A model generated the notes under the pieces. It saw only the letters and a program-made list of their open reading frames with translations, was not told where the DNA came from and did not search any database. A program made the translations under genes and the position numbers. Shown here piece by piece: positions 55,200 to 64,000 of a stretch of DNA of 64,000 bases (its first letter is position 1; each line of letters begins with the position of its first letter). Source of the stretch: Saccopteryx bilineata (lineage: Eukaryota > Chordata > Mammalia > Chiroptera > Emballonuridae); NCBI RefSeq assembly GCF_036850765.1, contig NC_089493.1:130578239-130642238 (forward strand). The letters are read 5' to 3'.

Positions 55200-56300
55200 T
55201 TTGTTCTGTTTACAACAGCCTCCTTGATAAGGATTTTGGTAGCTGCTATGGCCCACAGGCAGCAGGCCATCCGGCTGCAACAGGGTCTAGCCATTTTGAC
55301 AGGTATACAACCAGTTGTTTCTGTGGTCCTAAGGGCTGAGTTAAGACCCCTTTTGCAATTCCCTGAGCCTCATGGATGAATAACTGGAAGGGCTTAGAGA
55401 CATCAGGCAGGTCAAGAACAGGTGCAGAAGTCAGGGCCTTCTTAAGGTCCTCAAAGGCTTTTTGCTCAGTCTCAGTCTATTCTAAGGGTTGTGACCCATC
55501 CGATCAAGCATAGAGAGGCTTTGCTAACTCAGCAAAACCTAGAATCTATAGTCTGCAATATTTTACCGCCCTGAGGAATTCCCTACTTGCCTTTTAGTTG
55601 TTGGAGTGGGGATCTGGAGTATGGCCTTAATGTGGTAGTGATACAGAGTCCTTTGCCCTTCTTTCACCCTGTAGCCTAAATAAGTAAACTCTGAAGTGCA
55701 GAGTTGTGCCTGTTTTGGCGGACAATCGGTACCCTAGTACTTGGAGCGAGACGAGAAGGTCTCGAGTTGCCTTGATGTAGCGCTCTTCTGTGGCTGCTGC
55801 CAATAGTAGGTCATCTGCGTACTAGAGTAGGGTATAGTCTTGGTGTTTCTGCTGGAAGGCTACTAGGTCTGTGCTTAGGGCTTCATCAAAATAGTAGGAG
55901 AGTTCTTGAAGCCCTGGGGCAGTTTGGTTCATGTTAGTTGGCCAGAGAATTCTCCTGCTGGGTCCACCCACTCAAAGGCAAAAACGGGCTGACTTTTAGA
56001 GGCTAGTGGGATACTGAAGAAAACATCTTTGAGGTCCAACATTGTGTAGACCTGATGCTCAGGATGCAGGAGTCTGAGCAAGGCATATGGGTTAGGGACT
56101 GTGGAGTGTATGGTCTCTACCCGCTTGTTAACTTCCCAAAGGTCCTAGACCTGCCGGTAGTCTTTTGTTCTGGGCTTTAGGACCGGCAATAAAGGAGTGT
56201 TCCATGGGGATTAGAAGGGTACCAAGATTCCTGCTTCTTTGAGATGCCGCCATATGTGGACAGCTATTCCCTCTTTTGCCTCGCTTCCCTGGGGGCCCTT
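55200..56300 (-). pseudogene. ERV-A reverse transcriptase remnant
   Basis: Minus strand: [20 protein letters not shown] and [11 protein letters not shown] (near 56.0 kb), a YADDLLLAAATEERYIKATR stretch (near 55.8 kb) and [20 protein letters not shown] (near 55.4 kb), class I type. The catalytic YADD box is intact (55810-55821), but the codon before it is a stop (55822-55824). Ends at the L1. Confidence 0.88.
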
Positions 56301-57241
56301 TTCCTTTACGTGTACTAGCTTCCTGGAGTGCTGCTCCTATTACTCTAGTAATCTTTTTGTCCTGTTTTTCCTCAATTGTGTCCCTGTTATTGAAGACTTT
56401 CTGAGCTATTGTAACTAATTGGGAACTGTTCTTGCCTTTGCACCCCTCTAGTTTCTGGAGTTTCTTTTTAATGTCAGGGCAGACTGCGTCACAAAAGCTA
56501 AATTAACAGCCGTACTGTTCTCAGGTGCGTCCAGATTTATAGGGGTATACACCTGATACGCTTCACAGAGGCGTTCAAGAAATGCCACAGAGGATTCCTG
56601 CGGATCTTGGGTAATTTCAGAGATCTTCAGAAGGTTGGTAGGCTTTCAGGTTGCAGCTTTTAGCCCAGTGCTTCGGGTTGGGGTCAGTTCCCAAAGGGAA
56701 GCCTGTCTGAGGGGCAAGATAGGATCCCCTCTTTTCCCATATCCAGACCCACTCTGAGTGTGGGGAGGGGATGTAACATTGGAGGTTACAGCCCTCTCCT
56801 GAAGGTCTTGTGTAGGCTCAGGGGCCACAACCCGGGGATTACAAGGGGGCAAGTCAGTTTTCTCAGGAGGTTCTGCAAGAACCAGGGGTCAGGGGTTTTC
56901 TTTTTATCCCATTTTTCTTCTTTATTTAGGTCAGGCCAAACCAGGAAGATGTAGCACCTTCTCTGTATTGAACATGTTTTTAGCCACAGGGGTGGGTGCA
57001 TTGTCAAATTTAGCTATTGATCAATGTAGGGAAATTGATCAGGGTGGCCTGGGTCTCCAGTCACAATATTCCAGACTGCCCTTACAACCCGGGGATTAAA
57101 AGTCCAGGTGTCTGGCCACCCAACTCCAAATGTGGGCCATTCTAATTCACAGAGTGTGTGAAGTCTTCCTTTTGACCACTTAATCCCATAATCACTGTTG
57201 TCTTCATAGGCTTCATTAAAGTGCCTTAGTAGACAACTGAA
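56301..57241 (-). pseudogene. ERV-A gag remnant (MA to CA)
   Basis: Minus strand: RLHTLCELEWPTFGVGWPDT and GDPGHPDQFPYIDQ (matrix, near 57.1 kb), a Pro-rich linker (near 56.8 kb), and PQESSVAFLERLCEAYQVYT (capsid major homology region, near 56.59 kb). Then a QKVFNNRDTIEEKQDKK-like nucleocapsid-proximal stretch near 56.39 kb. Stops and frameshifts present. A type 1 SINE interrupts the 5' side. Confidence 0.8.
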
Positions 57242-57617
57242 GCCTGACCAGGTGGTGGTGCAGTGGATAGAGCATCAAACTGGGATGTGGAAGACCCAGG
57301 TTCGAGACCCCGAGGTCCCCAGCTTGAGTGCAGGCTCATCTGGTTTGAGCAAAAGCCCACCAGTTTGAACCCAAGATCACTGGCCCCAGCAAGGGGTTAC
57401 TTGGTCTGCTGAAGGCCCGCAGTCAAGGCACATATGAGAAAGCAATCAATGAACAACTAAGGTGTTGCAACGCTCAACGAAAAACTAATGATTGATGCTT
57501 CTCATCTCTCTCTGTTCCTGTCTGTCTGTCCCTCTCTATCCCTCTCTCTGACTCACTGTCTCTGTAAAAAAATAAATAAATAAATAAATAAAATAAAAAA
57601 GAGTCTGGAAAAAAAAA
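57242..57617 (+). mobile_element. Bat SINE type 1 in ERV-A gag
   Basis: TSD AGACAACTGAAG on both sides. (AAAT)n then GAGTCTGG and poly-A. Confidence 0.93.
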
Positions 57618-57991
57618 AAAAGGAGACAACTGAAGGGAGTCTTTGTGCATTTGGCCCTCCACCTGTGTTTAGTTCTTAGGGCACCGGCGGTTTGCAAAAT
57701 TAAAACCATCTGGAAAGAGGCAGGAATCAGCACATCGATTAAGGGCAAGAAAGAGCACACAGATAAGAACTAGTACCCAGAACAAAGGATGTTTAAGTAC
57801 AGTGGTGTCAAACATCATACAAGAGCAGAGGCAGGAGACAACAAAAAGGACAATTTCCTCTGGGGAAAAGTCTGACAGAGTGCCTTAAAGCTAGAGGTCT
57901 TGGATCCAAGAGAAGAGATTTAATGGGTCCGAGGAGAGTGGCCCAAACCAAGAAATGTCGCGAGAGACTCTTCGTATGAAAAGGGAGAATC
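57618..57991 (-). pseudogene. ERV-A gag 5' region, decayed
   Basis: Continues the ERV-A sequence between two SINEs. The minus strand has a hydrophobic reading (KHPLFWVLVLICVLFLALN) upstream of the matrix-like part. No clear gag start. Confidence 0.45.
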
Positions 57992-58247
57992 TGCCTGACC
58001 TGTGGTGGCGCAGTGGGATAAAGCATCGACCTGGAATACTGAGGTTGCCGGTTCGAAACCCTGGGCTTGCCTGGTCAAGGCACATATGGGAGTTGATGCT
58101 TCCTGCTCCTCCCCCTTCTCTCTCTCTCTCTCTCACTCCTCTCTCTCTAAAAATCAATAAATAAAATAAAATAAAAAATAAAATAAAAGTACTGGTGCCT
58201 GGGTTCCACCCTCACCATTAAAAAAAAAATTATTAAAAAAAAAAAAG
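57992..58247 (+). mobile_element. Bat SINE type 2 with an extra 3' segment
   Basis: Type 2 SINE 57992-58185 ending AATAAAATAAAATAAAA. Then about 45 bp of non-SINE sequence (GTACTGGTGCCTGGGTTCCA...) and a second A-rich tail. The duplication AAAAGGGAGAATCT encloses SINE and extra segment together (about 57978 and 58249). Confidence 0.9.
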
Positions 58248-58298
58248 AAAAGGGAGAATCTATAGAACAATTTACCATTTACCTTTATACTTGGCTTT

Positions 58299-58660
58299 TT
58301 TTTGTTGTTTGTATTTTTTCGAAGTTAGAAGTGGGGAGGCAGTCAGACAGACTCCCACATGCGCCCGATTGGGATCCACCTGCATGCCCACTAGGGGGTG
58401 ATGATCTGGGGCGTTGCTCCTCTGCAACTGGAGCCATTCTAGTGCCTGAGGCGGAGGACATGGAGCCATCCTCAGCGCCTGGGCCAACTTTGCTCCAATG
58501 AAGCCTTGGCTGTGGGAGGGGAAGAGAAAGATAGAGAGAAAGGAGAAGAGGAAGGGTGGAGAAGCAGATGGGTGCTTTTCTGTGTGTCCTGACCGGGAAT
58601 TGAACCTGGGACTTCCACACGGCGGGCCGACACTCTATCACTGAGCCAACAGGGCTATGC
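58299..58660 (-). mobile_element. Bat SINE type 3 in ERV-A
   Basis: Diverged. TSD ATACTTGGCTTTT/ATGCTTGGCTTTT. Confidence 0.9.
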
Positions 58661-59006
58661 TTGGCTTTTGAACACAGTTCAGTGGACAAAGGAATGGGGT
58701 GCCCCATGAGGAGCCTCTCAGGTGCTCACTTGGCCGCATCCCTTGCAGGAGCTTAGGTGCCTCTTAGCAATTGGTGGATTGGTATAAAGCCTCAACTCAG
58801 ATCAAAGAGTGTCTGATACCACCCTGAGCCATATGAGGATCTCCACAGAACCACAGGTTAGAACCCACTCAGACTCCGTAGTTATTCACCATGGAGCTAC
58901 GAACTGGAGACTCAGGTGCAGGCACCAGAGGTCCCATTAACACACTAATCACTCAGAGGTTGTAGTGTGGAGACCAAATAATAGTAGCATAAAGACTTAG
59001 ATCTTG
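58661..59006 (-). other. ERV-A leader / gag 5' region
   Basis: Decayed proviral sequence between SINEs. No frame recognised. Confidence 0.4.
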
Positions 59007-59398
59007 GCCCTGGCCGGTTTGCTTAGAGGTAGAGCGCGGTAGAGCGTCGGCCTGGCGTGTGGGGGACCCGGGTTCGATTCCGGCCAGGGCACATAGGAGA
59101 AGCGCCCATTTGCTTCTCCACCCCCCCCCTCCTTCCTCTCTGTCTCTCTCTTCCCCTCCCTCAGCCAAGGCTCCATTGGAGCAAAGATGGCCCAGGCGCT
59201 GGGGATGGCTCCTTGGCCTCTGCCCCAGGCGCTAGAGTGACTCTGGTCTTGGCAGAGCGACGCCCCCTGGTGGGCAGAGCTTCGCCCTGGTGGGCGTGCC
59301 GGGTGGATCCCGGTTGGGCGCATGCGGGAGTCTGTCTGACTGTCTCTCCCCGTTTCCAGCTTCAGAAAAATATTAATACAAAAAAAAAAAAAAAAAAA
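59007..59398 (+). mobile_element. Bat SINE type 3 in ERV-A leader
   Basis: TSD AAGACTTAGATCT on both sides. The A box GGTAGAGCG is duplicated (59028-59048). Confidence 0.93.
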
Positions 59399-59881
59399 GA
59401 CTTAGATCTCAACAAGACAGAAACAAATAAGAAACAGACAATGTCAACTAAAATGAGAACAACCTTCTGTTGTTCTTAATTCCTCACCTAACCAGAATTC
59501 TTTCCTTTGAGTTCTGGCATCTAAAACTCTCTGCCAACATCTCAGCCTTGGAGAGCCTATTGTGTGAGTGTGATTGTGTCCAATCCTCAATTGCAACAGT
59601 CCTTGACTAGTCCCATAAAACCAAGAGCTCTCAACAGTAAAGCAAAAGATTTCCTGCTCTACTTTACTTTTCTTACCTCCAGAGGTCAGCTTGTGCTCCT
59701 CGGGTTCCTTGCCAAATTTTGGACTGAGGTGTCTGCCAAGAAATTGTCCGCAACCCACTGGATAGCTGGATTCCTGGAATATCTCAGGGGCGTTGCTCCT
59801 AGAGATCCAGCGGGGTTGGGCCACCTCCCAGAGAGGCCAGTTGGCCGGGATGTCTCAACCCGGTGACATGGAGTACTGGGG
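59399..59881 (-). other. ERV-A untranslated leader
   Basis: From the primer site leftward. Contains GGAGGTAAGAAAAG on the minus strand (about 59683), a possible retroviral splice donor. Confidence 0.5.
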
Positions 59882-59899
59882 ATCTTGCTGTGGCCTCCA
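59882..59899 (-). other. ERV-A primer binding site (tRNA-Thr-like)
   Basis: On the minus strand TGGAGGCCACAGCAAGAT, two bases after the LTR end. Closest to a tRNA-Thr 3' end (TGGAGGCCCCA...) among those I can recall. Imperfect. Confidence 0.65.
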
Positions 59900-59901
59900 A
59901 A

Positions 59902-60270
59902 TGTTGTAAAGTGACCCATGAGTTCCAAGGAAACACCAGGATTACAGAAGGATTCAAGGAGATTTATTCAAGCTAATCTGACTGCTGGGGCTGAAGTCCC
60001 AAATCAGCAGCCACAAGGAGCAAGAGCCTCGAATTTTTTAAAGCAAAAACCACTGCCCATGCAGAAGCTATCACATAGAAGCAAAAACTTGTGGTTAACT
60101 TATCAGGTTACATAATCTTTGCTTAATACATTTTGTGGTTTCTAGCTCAGTTTGCAAGTTTTCACAGAAACATAAAAATTTTCCAAGGGGGTTACAGAAA
60201 GTCATATAAAATACAAGAAATAGCATTTACTTTCACTAACAGTTTTATAATTTCCTAGCACCTTGTCACA
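59902..60270 (-). repeat. ERV-A 5' LTR
   Basis: TGTTGTAAAGTGACCCATGA to CACCTTGTCACA, 369 bp. Next to the primer binding site. Confidence 0.9.
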
Positions 60271-60509
60271 CCTTGACCCCTGGGCTCCAGCTGACTCCTT
60301 GCTCAAGCCAGTGATCTTGGTCTTAAGCCAGCAACTTTGGGCTTCAAGCCAGTGGCCTTTGGGCTCACACCAGGAACCATGGGGTCATGTCTATGATCCC
60401 ACGCTCAAGCCAGATGAGTCCGCTCTAAAGCCAACAACCTCAGGGTATCAAACCTGGGTCCTCAGCTTCCCAGGTCCATGCTTTATCCACTGTGCCACCA
60501 CCAGTCAGG
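60271..60509 (-). mobile_element. Right part of the split type 1 SINE
   Basis: Starts with the provirus target duplication CCTT (60271-60274), continues through repeated CAAGCCAG motifs and ends with TTATCCACTGTGCCACCACC then AGTCAGG. Together with 19288-19418 it makes one complete diverged SINE. Confidence 0.9.
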
Positions 60510-60523
60510 TATGAATAACTGTT

Positions 60524-60738
60524 CTAATGTCACACATCTGCAACCCTTGAAAAATAAGTCTCACCGCCTCCCTTTACAGATAAGGAAACAGGCTCAGAAA
60601 TTAGGTTGCTTGCCAGCAATCAAGGCTCTCCTGTCACCAAAGCACAAATCTGAGGACTCACCTGGATATTTCTGGCCCAACTTCTGTACCCATTGTTAAA
60701 TTCCCAGGCATTTAACATCTAATTTGGCCCCACTAACT
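60524..60738 (+). repeat. MIR-like fragment
   Basis: TTTACAGATAAGGAAACAGG, then CTCAGAAATTAGGTTGCTTG, similar to the MIR core. The rest is unassigned. Confidence 0.5.
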
Positions 60739-60740
60739 AC

Positions 60741-61120
60741 ATCTTTTTTTTTTTTTTTTGTATTTTTCCGAAGTTGGAAACGGGGAGGCAGTCAGACAGA
60801 CTCCCGCATGCACCCGACCAGGATCCACCCGGCACGCCTACCAGGGGGCGATGCTCTGCCCATCTTGGGGCGTCACTCTGCCGCAATTAAAGCCATTCTA
60901 GCGCCTGAGGCAGAGGCCACAGAGCCATCCTCAGCGCTCCGGCAAACTTTGCTCTAATGGAGCCTTGGCTGTGGGAGGGGAAGAGAGAGACAGAGAGGAA
61001 GGAGAGGGGGAGGGGTGGAGAAGCAGATGGGTGCTTCTCCTGTATGCCCTGGCCGGGAATCGAACCCGGGACTCCTGTACGCCAGGCCGACGCTCTACCA
61101 CTGAGCCAACCGGCCAGGGC
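60741..61120 (-). mobile_element. Bat SINE type 3
   Basis: TSD CCCCACTAACTACATCTT on both sides. Confidence 0.95.
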
Positions 61121-61239
61121 CCCACTAACTACATCTTGACTTTGAGCTCCTGAGCACTCTTCTCAAGCCTGAATGATCTCACTGCCACCTGGAGGTAATG
61201 AGACAGTTTATTTTGTTGTTGTTTTGTTTTTGTTTGTTT

Positions 61240-61563
61240 TTGTTTTTTTACAGTGACCGAGTAAGAGAGAGGGATAGATAGGGACAGACAGACGGGAACA
61301 GAGAGAGATGAGAAGCATCAATCATTGGTTTTTCATTTCAATACCTTAATTGTTCATTGATTGCTTTCTCATATGTGCCTTGACCGTGGGCTACAGCAGA
61401 CGGAGTAACCCCTTGCTCGAGCCAGCGACCTAGGGTCCAAGCTGGTGAGCTTTGCTCAAACCAGATGAGCCCGCGTTCAAGCTGGCGACCTTGGGGTCTC
61501 GACCTGGGTCCTCCAAATCTCAGTTTGATGCTCTATCTACTGCGCCACCGCCCAGTCAGGCGA
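61240..61563 (-). mobile_element. Bat SINE type 1
   Basis: Poly-T/G left, inverted head TATCTACTGCGCCACCGCCC then AGTCAGG. Flanks GAGACAGTTTATTTTG/GAGATAGTTTCTTTTG. Confidence 0.9.
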
Positions 61564-61604
61564 GATAGTTTCTTTTGACTTGGTGTCTCTAATTCTCTTT
61601 TCCT

Positions 61605-61725
61605 TTTTAAATGAATGTATTGGGGTGACGTTGGTTAACAAAGATATACAGATTTCAGGTGCACAATTCCACAACACGTGTTCACTTCTGCAATGTTATC
61701 CGTCATTCTCTATCCCCTGACTTAC
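61605..61725 (-). mobile_element. L1 3' UTR fragment, old
   Basis: ATTGGGGTGACGTTGGTTAA and CAGGTGCACAATTCCACAAC, typical of an antisense L1 3' end. Confidence 0.65.
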
Positions 61726-61949
61726 TGAGAAAAGAAAACATGGACACTCAGCCTCCTCTTCCTCACCCCAGGCACTATTTCACACCTTTTTATTTTCCCT
61801 CCTTAGCAATGTGGCTTTAGGGGCTTTAGGGATACAAACCTGGTTGCAGGAAGGATAAAAAGACTATTTTTTCCCTAAAGCACCTGCCCTCACCTTCTCC
61901 CATAACCAAAGGACACTACGGAGAGTTTTGACCTTTTTGCATTTATATT

Positions 61950-62162
61950 ACCATATTTCTTGCTCTGTAAGATGCACTTTTATTCCCCCAAATGTGGAGG
62001 GGAAAATGCCCATGTGTCTTATGGAGCAAAAAATATGGTATCTTATTAAATATTTTAGCACACCATTTGGTTCAGAATATTTTTTTTCTTCTTTTCCTCC
62101 TTAAAACCCTAGGTGTGTCTTATGGTCAGGTGCAGCTTATGAAGCAAAAAAATACCGTAATA
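61950..62162. mobile_element. Palindromic MITE with AAGATGCAC/GTGTCTTATG motifs
   Basis: TACCATATTTCTTGCTCTGT near 61950, its inverse GGAGCAAAAAATATGGTA at 62022-62040, and a second inverse end GAAGCAAAAAAATACCGTA at about 62141-62160. Repeated CTTATG-GTGCAC-type subterminal motifs. Superfamily uncertain; TA at the termini suggests a Tc1/mariner or pogo derivative. Confidence 0.6.
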
Positions 62163-62351
62163 GTCATCAAATCTCAAAAAGCAGCAGGGCTCCCACAATT
62201 GAGAAAGTACTGGGCATATTGCAAAGGAATCCCAGCTGGTCACTTTGCTGTCAGTCTCTTCACGTTGCCTATAGTGCCTTAGATTGGCTACTAGAGTATT
62301 GTTTAATATAATTATGACTATAATTTTATTATGTGTCACCACATATTCAAA
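62163..62351. other. No feature recognised
   Basis: Unique-looking sequence between the MITE and the solo LTR. Confidence 0.45.
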
Positions 62352-62772
62352 TGTTGGAGGAAAGCCAAAGCACCAAGTGACTTTCTGTTCCCATCCTGAA
62401 GTAATGAAGGTCGAGACCAAGCACACATGACTGAAGGCAGTCACGTCCAGGGAAGGCTCAAGGACATGGAAGCTTGGCCCTGCTGGAGCTTTCTGCAGGT
62501 CAGGAATCAGACAGCAGATGGTGTGGTGTTATGTCTCAGAAAGGGCAAGAGAAATCTAATCAGTTTTGCAAAACTAAATAATAAAATTGTACACTGTATT
62601 CTGTTTGTTAGTTTCTTATGCATGATGTCATGTTTCTGCTTAATAAATTGGATAACTGATCTCTCTAAGTCACCTTAATCCTGGAGAGACTGGGGTCCTC
62701 CACCACTTGCAGTATTGTTGCAGCCTCATTCATTTGTGGCTCCTCTTCGTGAAACCCTGGATACTAACAACA
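62352..62772 (+). mobile_element. Solo LTR of the ERV-D family
   Basis: TGTTGGAGGAAAGCCAAAGC to GGATACTAACAACA. Inverted match along its length to the ERV-D LTR at 31268-31682. Flanking 6 bp TTCAAA/CTCAAA. Poly-A region AATAATAAAATTG. Confidence 0.88.
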
Positions 62773-62809
62773 CTCAAACTATTTATTATCCTATCTGAGC
62801 CTCATAGCT

Positions 62810-62925
62810 TTATAAGATCAGTATTTAACCCTATTTTGTGGATGACAGAATGGACTTAAAGCATACTAACCCAAGAATCACACAGCTACCATACAGCCAA
62901 GTTGCGGGACCCATCGCTGTTCAGG
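62810..62925 (+). repeat. MIR-type SINE
   Basis: ATCAGTATTTAACCCTATTTTG, then a CAGAATGGACTTAAAGC and CACAGCTACC pattern, as in decayed MIR. The region to 63118 also holds a CT-rich, AATAAATAAG-tailed SINE remnant. Confidence 0.55.
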
Positions 62926-63118
62926 CCGCTCACAATAATCAACTGCTGAATGCATAAATAAGAGGAACAACAAATCAGTCTCTTTCTCTCTTTTTCTCTC
63001 TCTCTCAAATCAATAAATAAGAAATAAAAAGAATCTCCCAGCTAATAAATACTAGTGCTTAGATAGGAATCTAGGTTTGTCTGATTCCAGAAATCGTTGT
63101 GTTTTTTTTTAGTTTATT

Positions 63119-63439
63119 TTTTATTTATTTATATTTTTTACAGAGACAGAGAGTCAGAGACAGAGATAGACAGGAACGGAGAGAGATGAGAAGCATCAGT
63201 CATTAGTTTTTCTTTGTGACACTTAGTTGTTCATTGATGGCTTTCTCATATGTGCCTTGACCGTGGGGCTACAGCAGACCAAGTAACCCCTTGCTCGAGC
63301 TAGCGACCTTGGGTCCAAGTTGGTGAGCCTTGCTCAAACCAGATGAGCCCGCGCTCAAGCTGGCGATCTCGGGATCTTGAATCTGGGTCCTCCGCATCCC
63401 AATCCGACGCTCTATCTACTACGCCACCGCCGGTCAGGC
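63119..63439 (-). mobile_element. Bat SINE type 1, nested
   Basis: Full body and inverted head CTATCTACTACGCCACCGCC then GGTCAGGC. Inserted in or next to the tail of the type 2 SINE at right. Confidence 0.88.
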
Positions 63440-63619
63440 TGTTTGTTTTTTAATTATTGATTTTTAGATAGAGGGAGAGAGGGAGGAGAAGCAGGAAGCA
63501 TCAATTCGTAGTAGTTGCTTCCTGTATGTGCCTTGACTGGGCAAGCCCAGGGTTTTAAACTGTTGACTTTAGCACGTCAAGTTGATGTTTTATCCACTGT
63601 GCCAACACAGGTCAGGCCA
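63440..63619 (-). mobile_element. Bat SINE type 2
   Basis: Inverted head TTATCCACTGTGCCAACACA then GGTCAGG. CCAGAAATC on both sides of the SINE pair (63088 and about 63617) suggests one TSD. Confidence 0.82.
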
Positions 63620-63727
63620 GAAATCAGGTTATTTTTCCCCCCACCACCTGTGAAGGTAGTTTTTGCTGACTTCTCAGTGAATTCTGAACTCCCTACTAAC
63701 TTGAGGGCAATTCTCAGTTCTTAACAC

Positions 63728-64000
63728 CTGAGTTAATTTTCTGTTGCTGTATAACAATTTACCACAAACCAAGCAGCCTAATACAATATCGAGTTATTTA
63801 TTTATTTATTTATTTTTAAGATTTTAATTTATTGATTTCAGTAAGAGAGGTAGGTTGGGTGAGAGAGAGACCTGTGCGCTGACCAGGGATGGAACCAGCG
63901 ACCTTTGCTCTTCAGGACAATGCTCTAACCAACCAAGCTACCTGGCCAGGGAAACAACATTTATTATTTCCCAGTTTCTGTAGGTCAAAAGTCCAGGCAT
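63728..64000 (+). repeat. Old interspersed repeat split by an old VES-type SINE
   Basis: TTTTCTGTTGCTGTATAACA, CCACAAACCAAGCAGCCTAA and, after the SINE, TTTCTGTAGGTCAAAAGTCC: a common old mammalian repeat also seen, inverted, at 28354-28789. A type 4 SINE (about 63797-63951, minus) is nested. Confidence 0.6.

Larger units (their letters stand above)
19419..60270 (-). mobile_element. ERV-A: class I provirus expanded to 40.9 kb by nested insertions
   Basis: Minus-strand provirus of gammaretrovirus-like (class I) type. 5' LTR 59902-60270, tRNA-Thr-like primer binding site at 59882-59899, broken gag (about 56.47-57.24 kb), broken pol (RT 55.2-56.3 kb; RNase H tail 48.24-48.61 kb; integrase 31.68-32.49 kb), broken env (19.80-22.69 kb), polypurine tract at 19786-19800 and 3' LTR 19419-19785. 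Both ends carry the CCTT target duplication. Removing ERV-B, L1, SINEs, MITEs and the ERV-D block leaves a provirus of ordinary size. The two LTRs differ at roughly one position in eight over the first 165 bp compared by eye. Confidence 0.88.

Noticed and set aside
19419..60270. Any intact retroviral gene with coding capacity
   Set aside because: Every gag, pro, pol and env segment recognised has stops, frameshifts, deletions or lost catalytic residues.

Overview
Mammalian (bat) nuclear DNA, not microbial. tRNA-derived SINEs with the heads and bodies typical of chiropteran VES/Rhin-1 elements occur dozens of times on both strands, mostly with A-rich tails and target-site duplications (TSDs). 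Together with L1, MIR, hAT/mariner/pogo DNA transposons and endogenous retroviruses (ERVs), they point to a bat. A horseshoe bat or close relative is my best guess from SINE type; the species is inference.

Left third (1-17.6 kb): the only host gene seen is COX5A, cytochrome c oxidase subunit 5A, on the minus strand. Coding exon 1 (17062-17167) lies in a CpG island, exon 2 is 9561-9677 and exon 3 is 4805-4926. All have consensus GT/AG junctions and join in frame. The last exons are not in 1-4804 and should lie beyond the left edge. The introns hold SINEs, a truncated L1 that runs almost into the exon 3 acceptor, MIRs, two 38-nt U2 snRNA fragments, a mariner-like element with a relic HTH ORF, and a pogo-like relic.

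Middle and right (17.6-60.5 kb): immediately upstream of COX5A is a solo class I LTR (TSD ATAT) that was itself hit by a second solo LTR and two SINEs. Next comes the main structure of the window. One class I provirus (ERV-A, minus strand) has LTRs at 19419-19785 and 59902-60270 and a CCTT TSD, and it split an older SINE whose halves and own TSDs still flank it. The provirus was swollen to about 41 kb by nested insertions: an L1 (48.6-55.2 kb) containing an NSA2 retrocopy; a betaretrovirus-like provirus ERV-B (32490-48234, TSD AAGCTT/AAGTTT) containing a plus-strand class I provirus ERV-C (41490-47341, TSD AAAA); a rearranged betaretroviral fragment set (ERV-D, 23.6-31.7 kb); hAT MITEs; and many SINEs. 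By-eye LTR divergence falls in the nesting order A > B > C. All viral reading frames are broken.

Right end (60.5-64 kb): more SINEs, an L1 3' fragment, a palindromic MITE, a solo LTR of the ERV-D type (62352-62772), MIR and another old repeat. No second host gene was seen. Boundaries of repeats are read by eye and are good to a few bases where a TSD is given, otherwise to about 10-20 bases.
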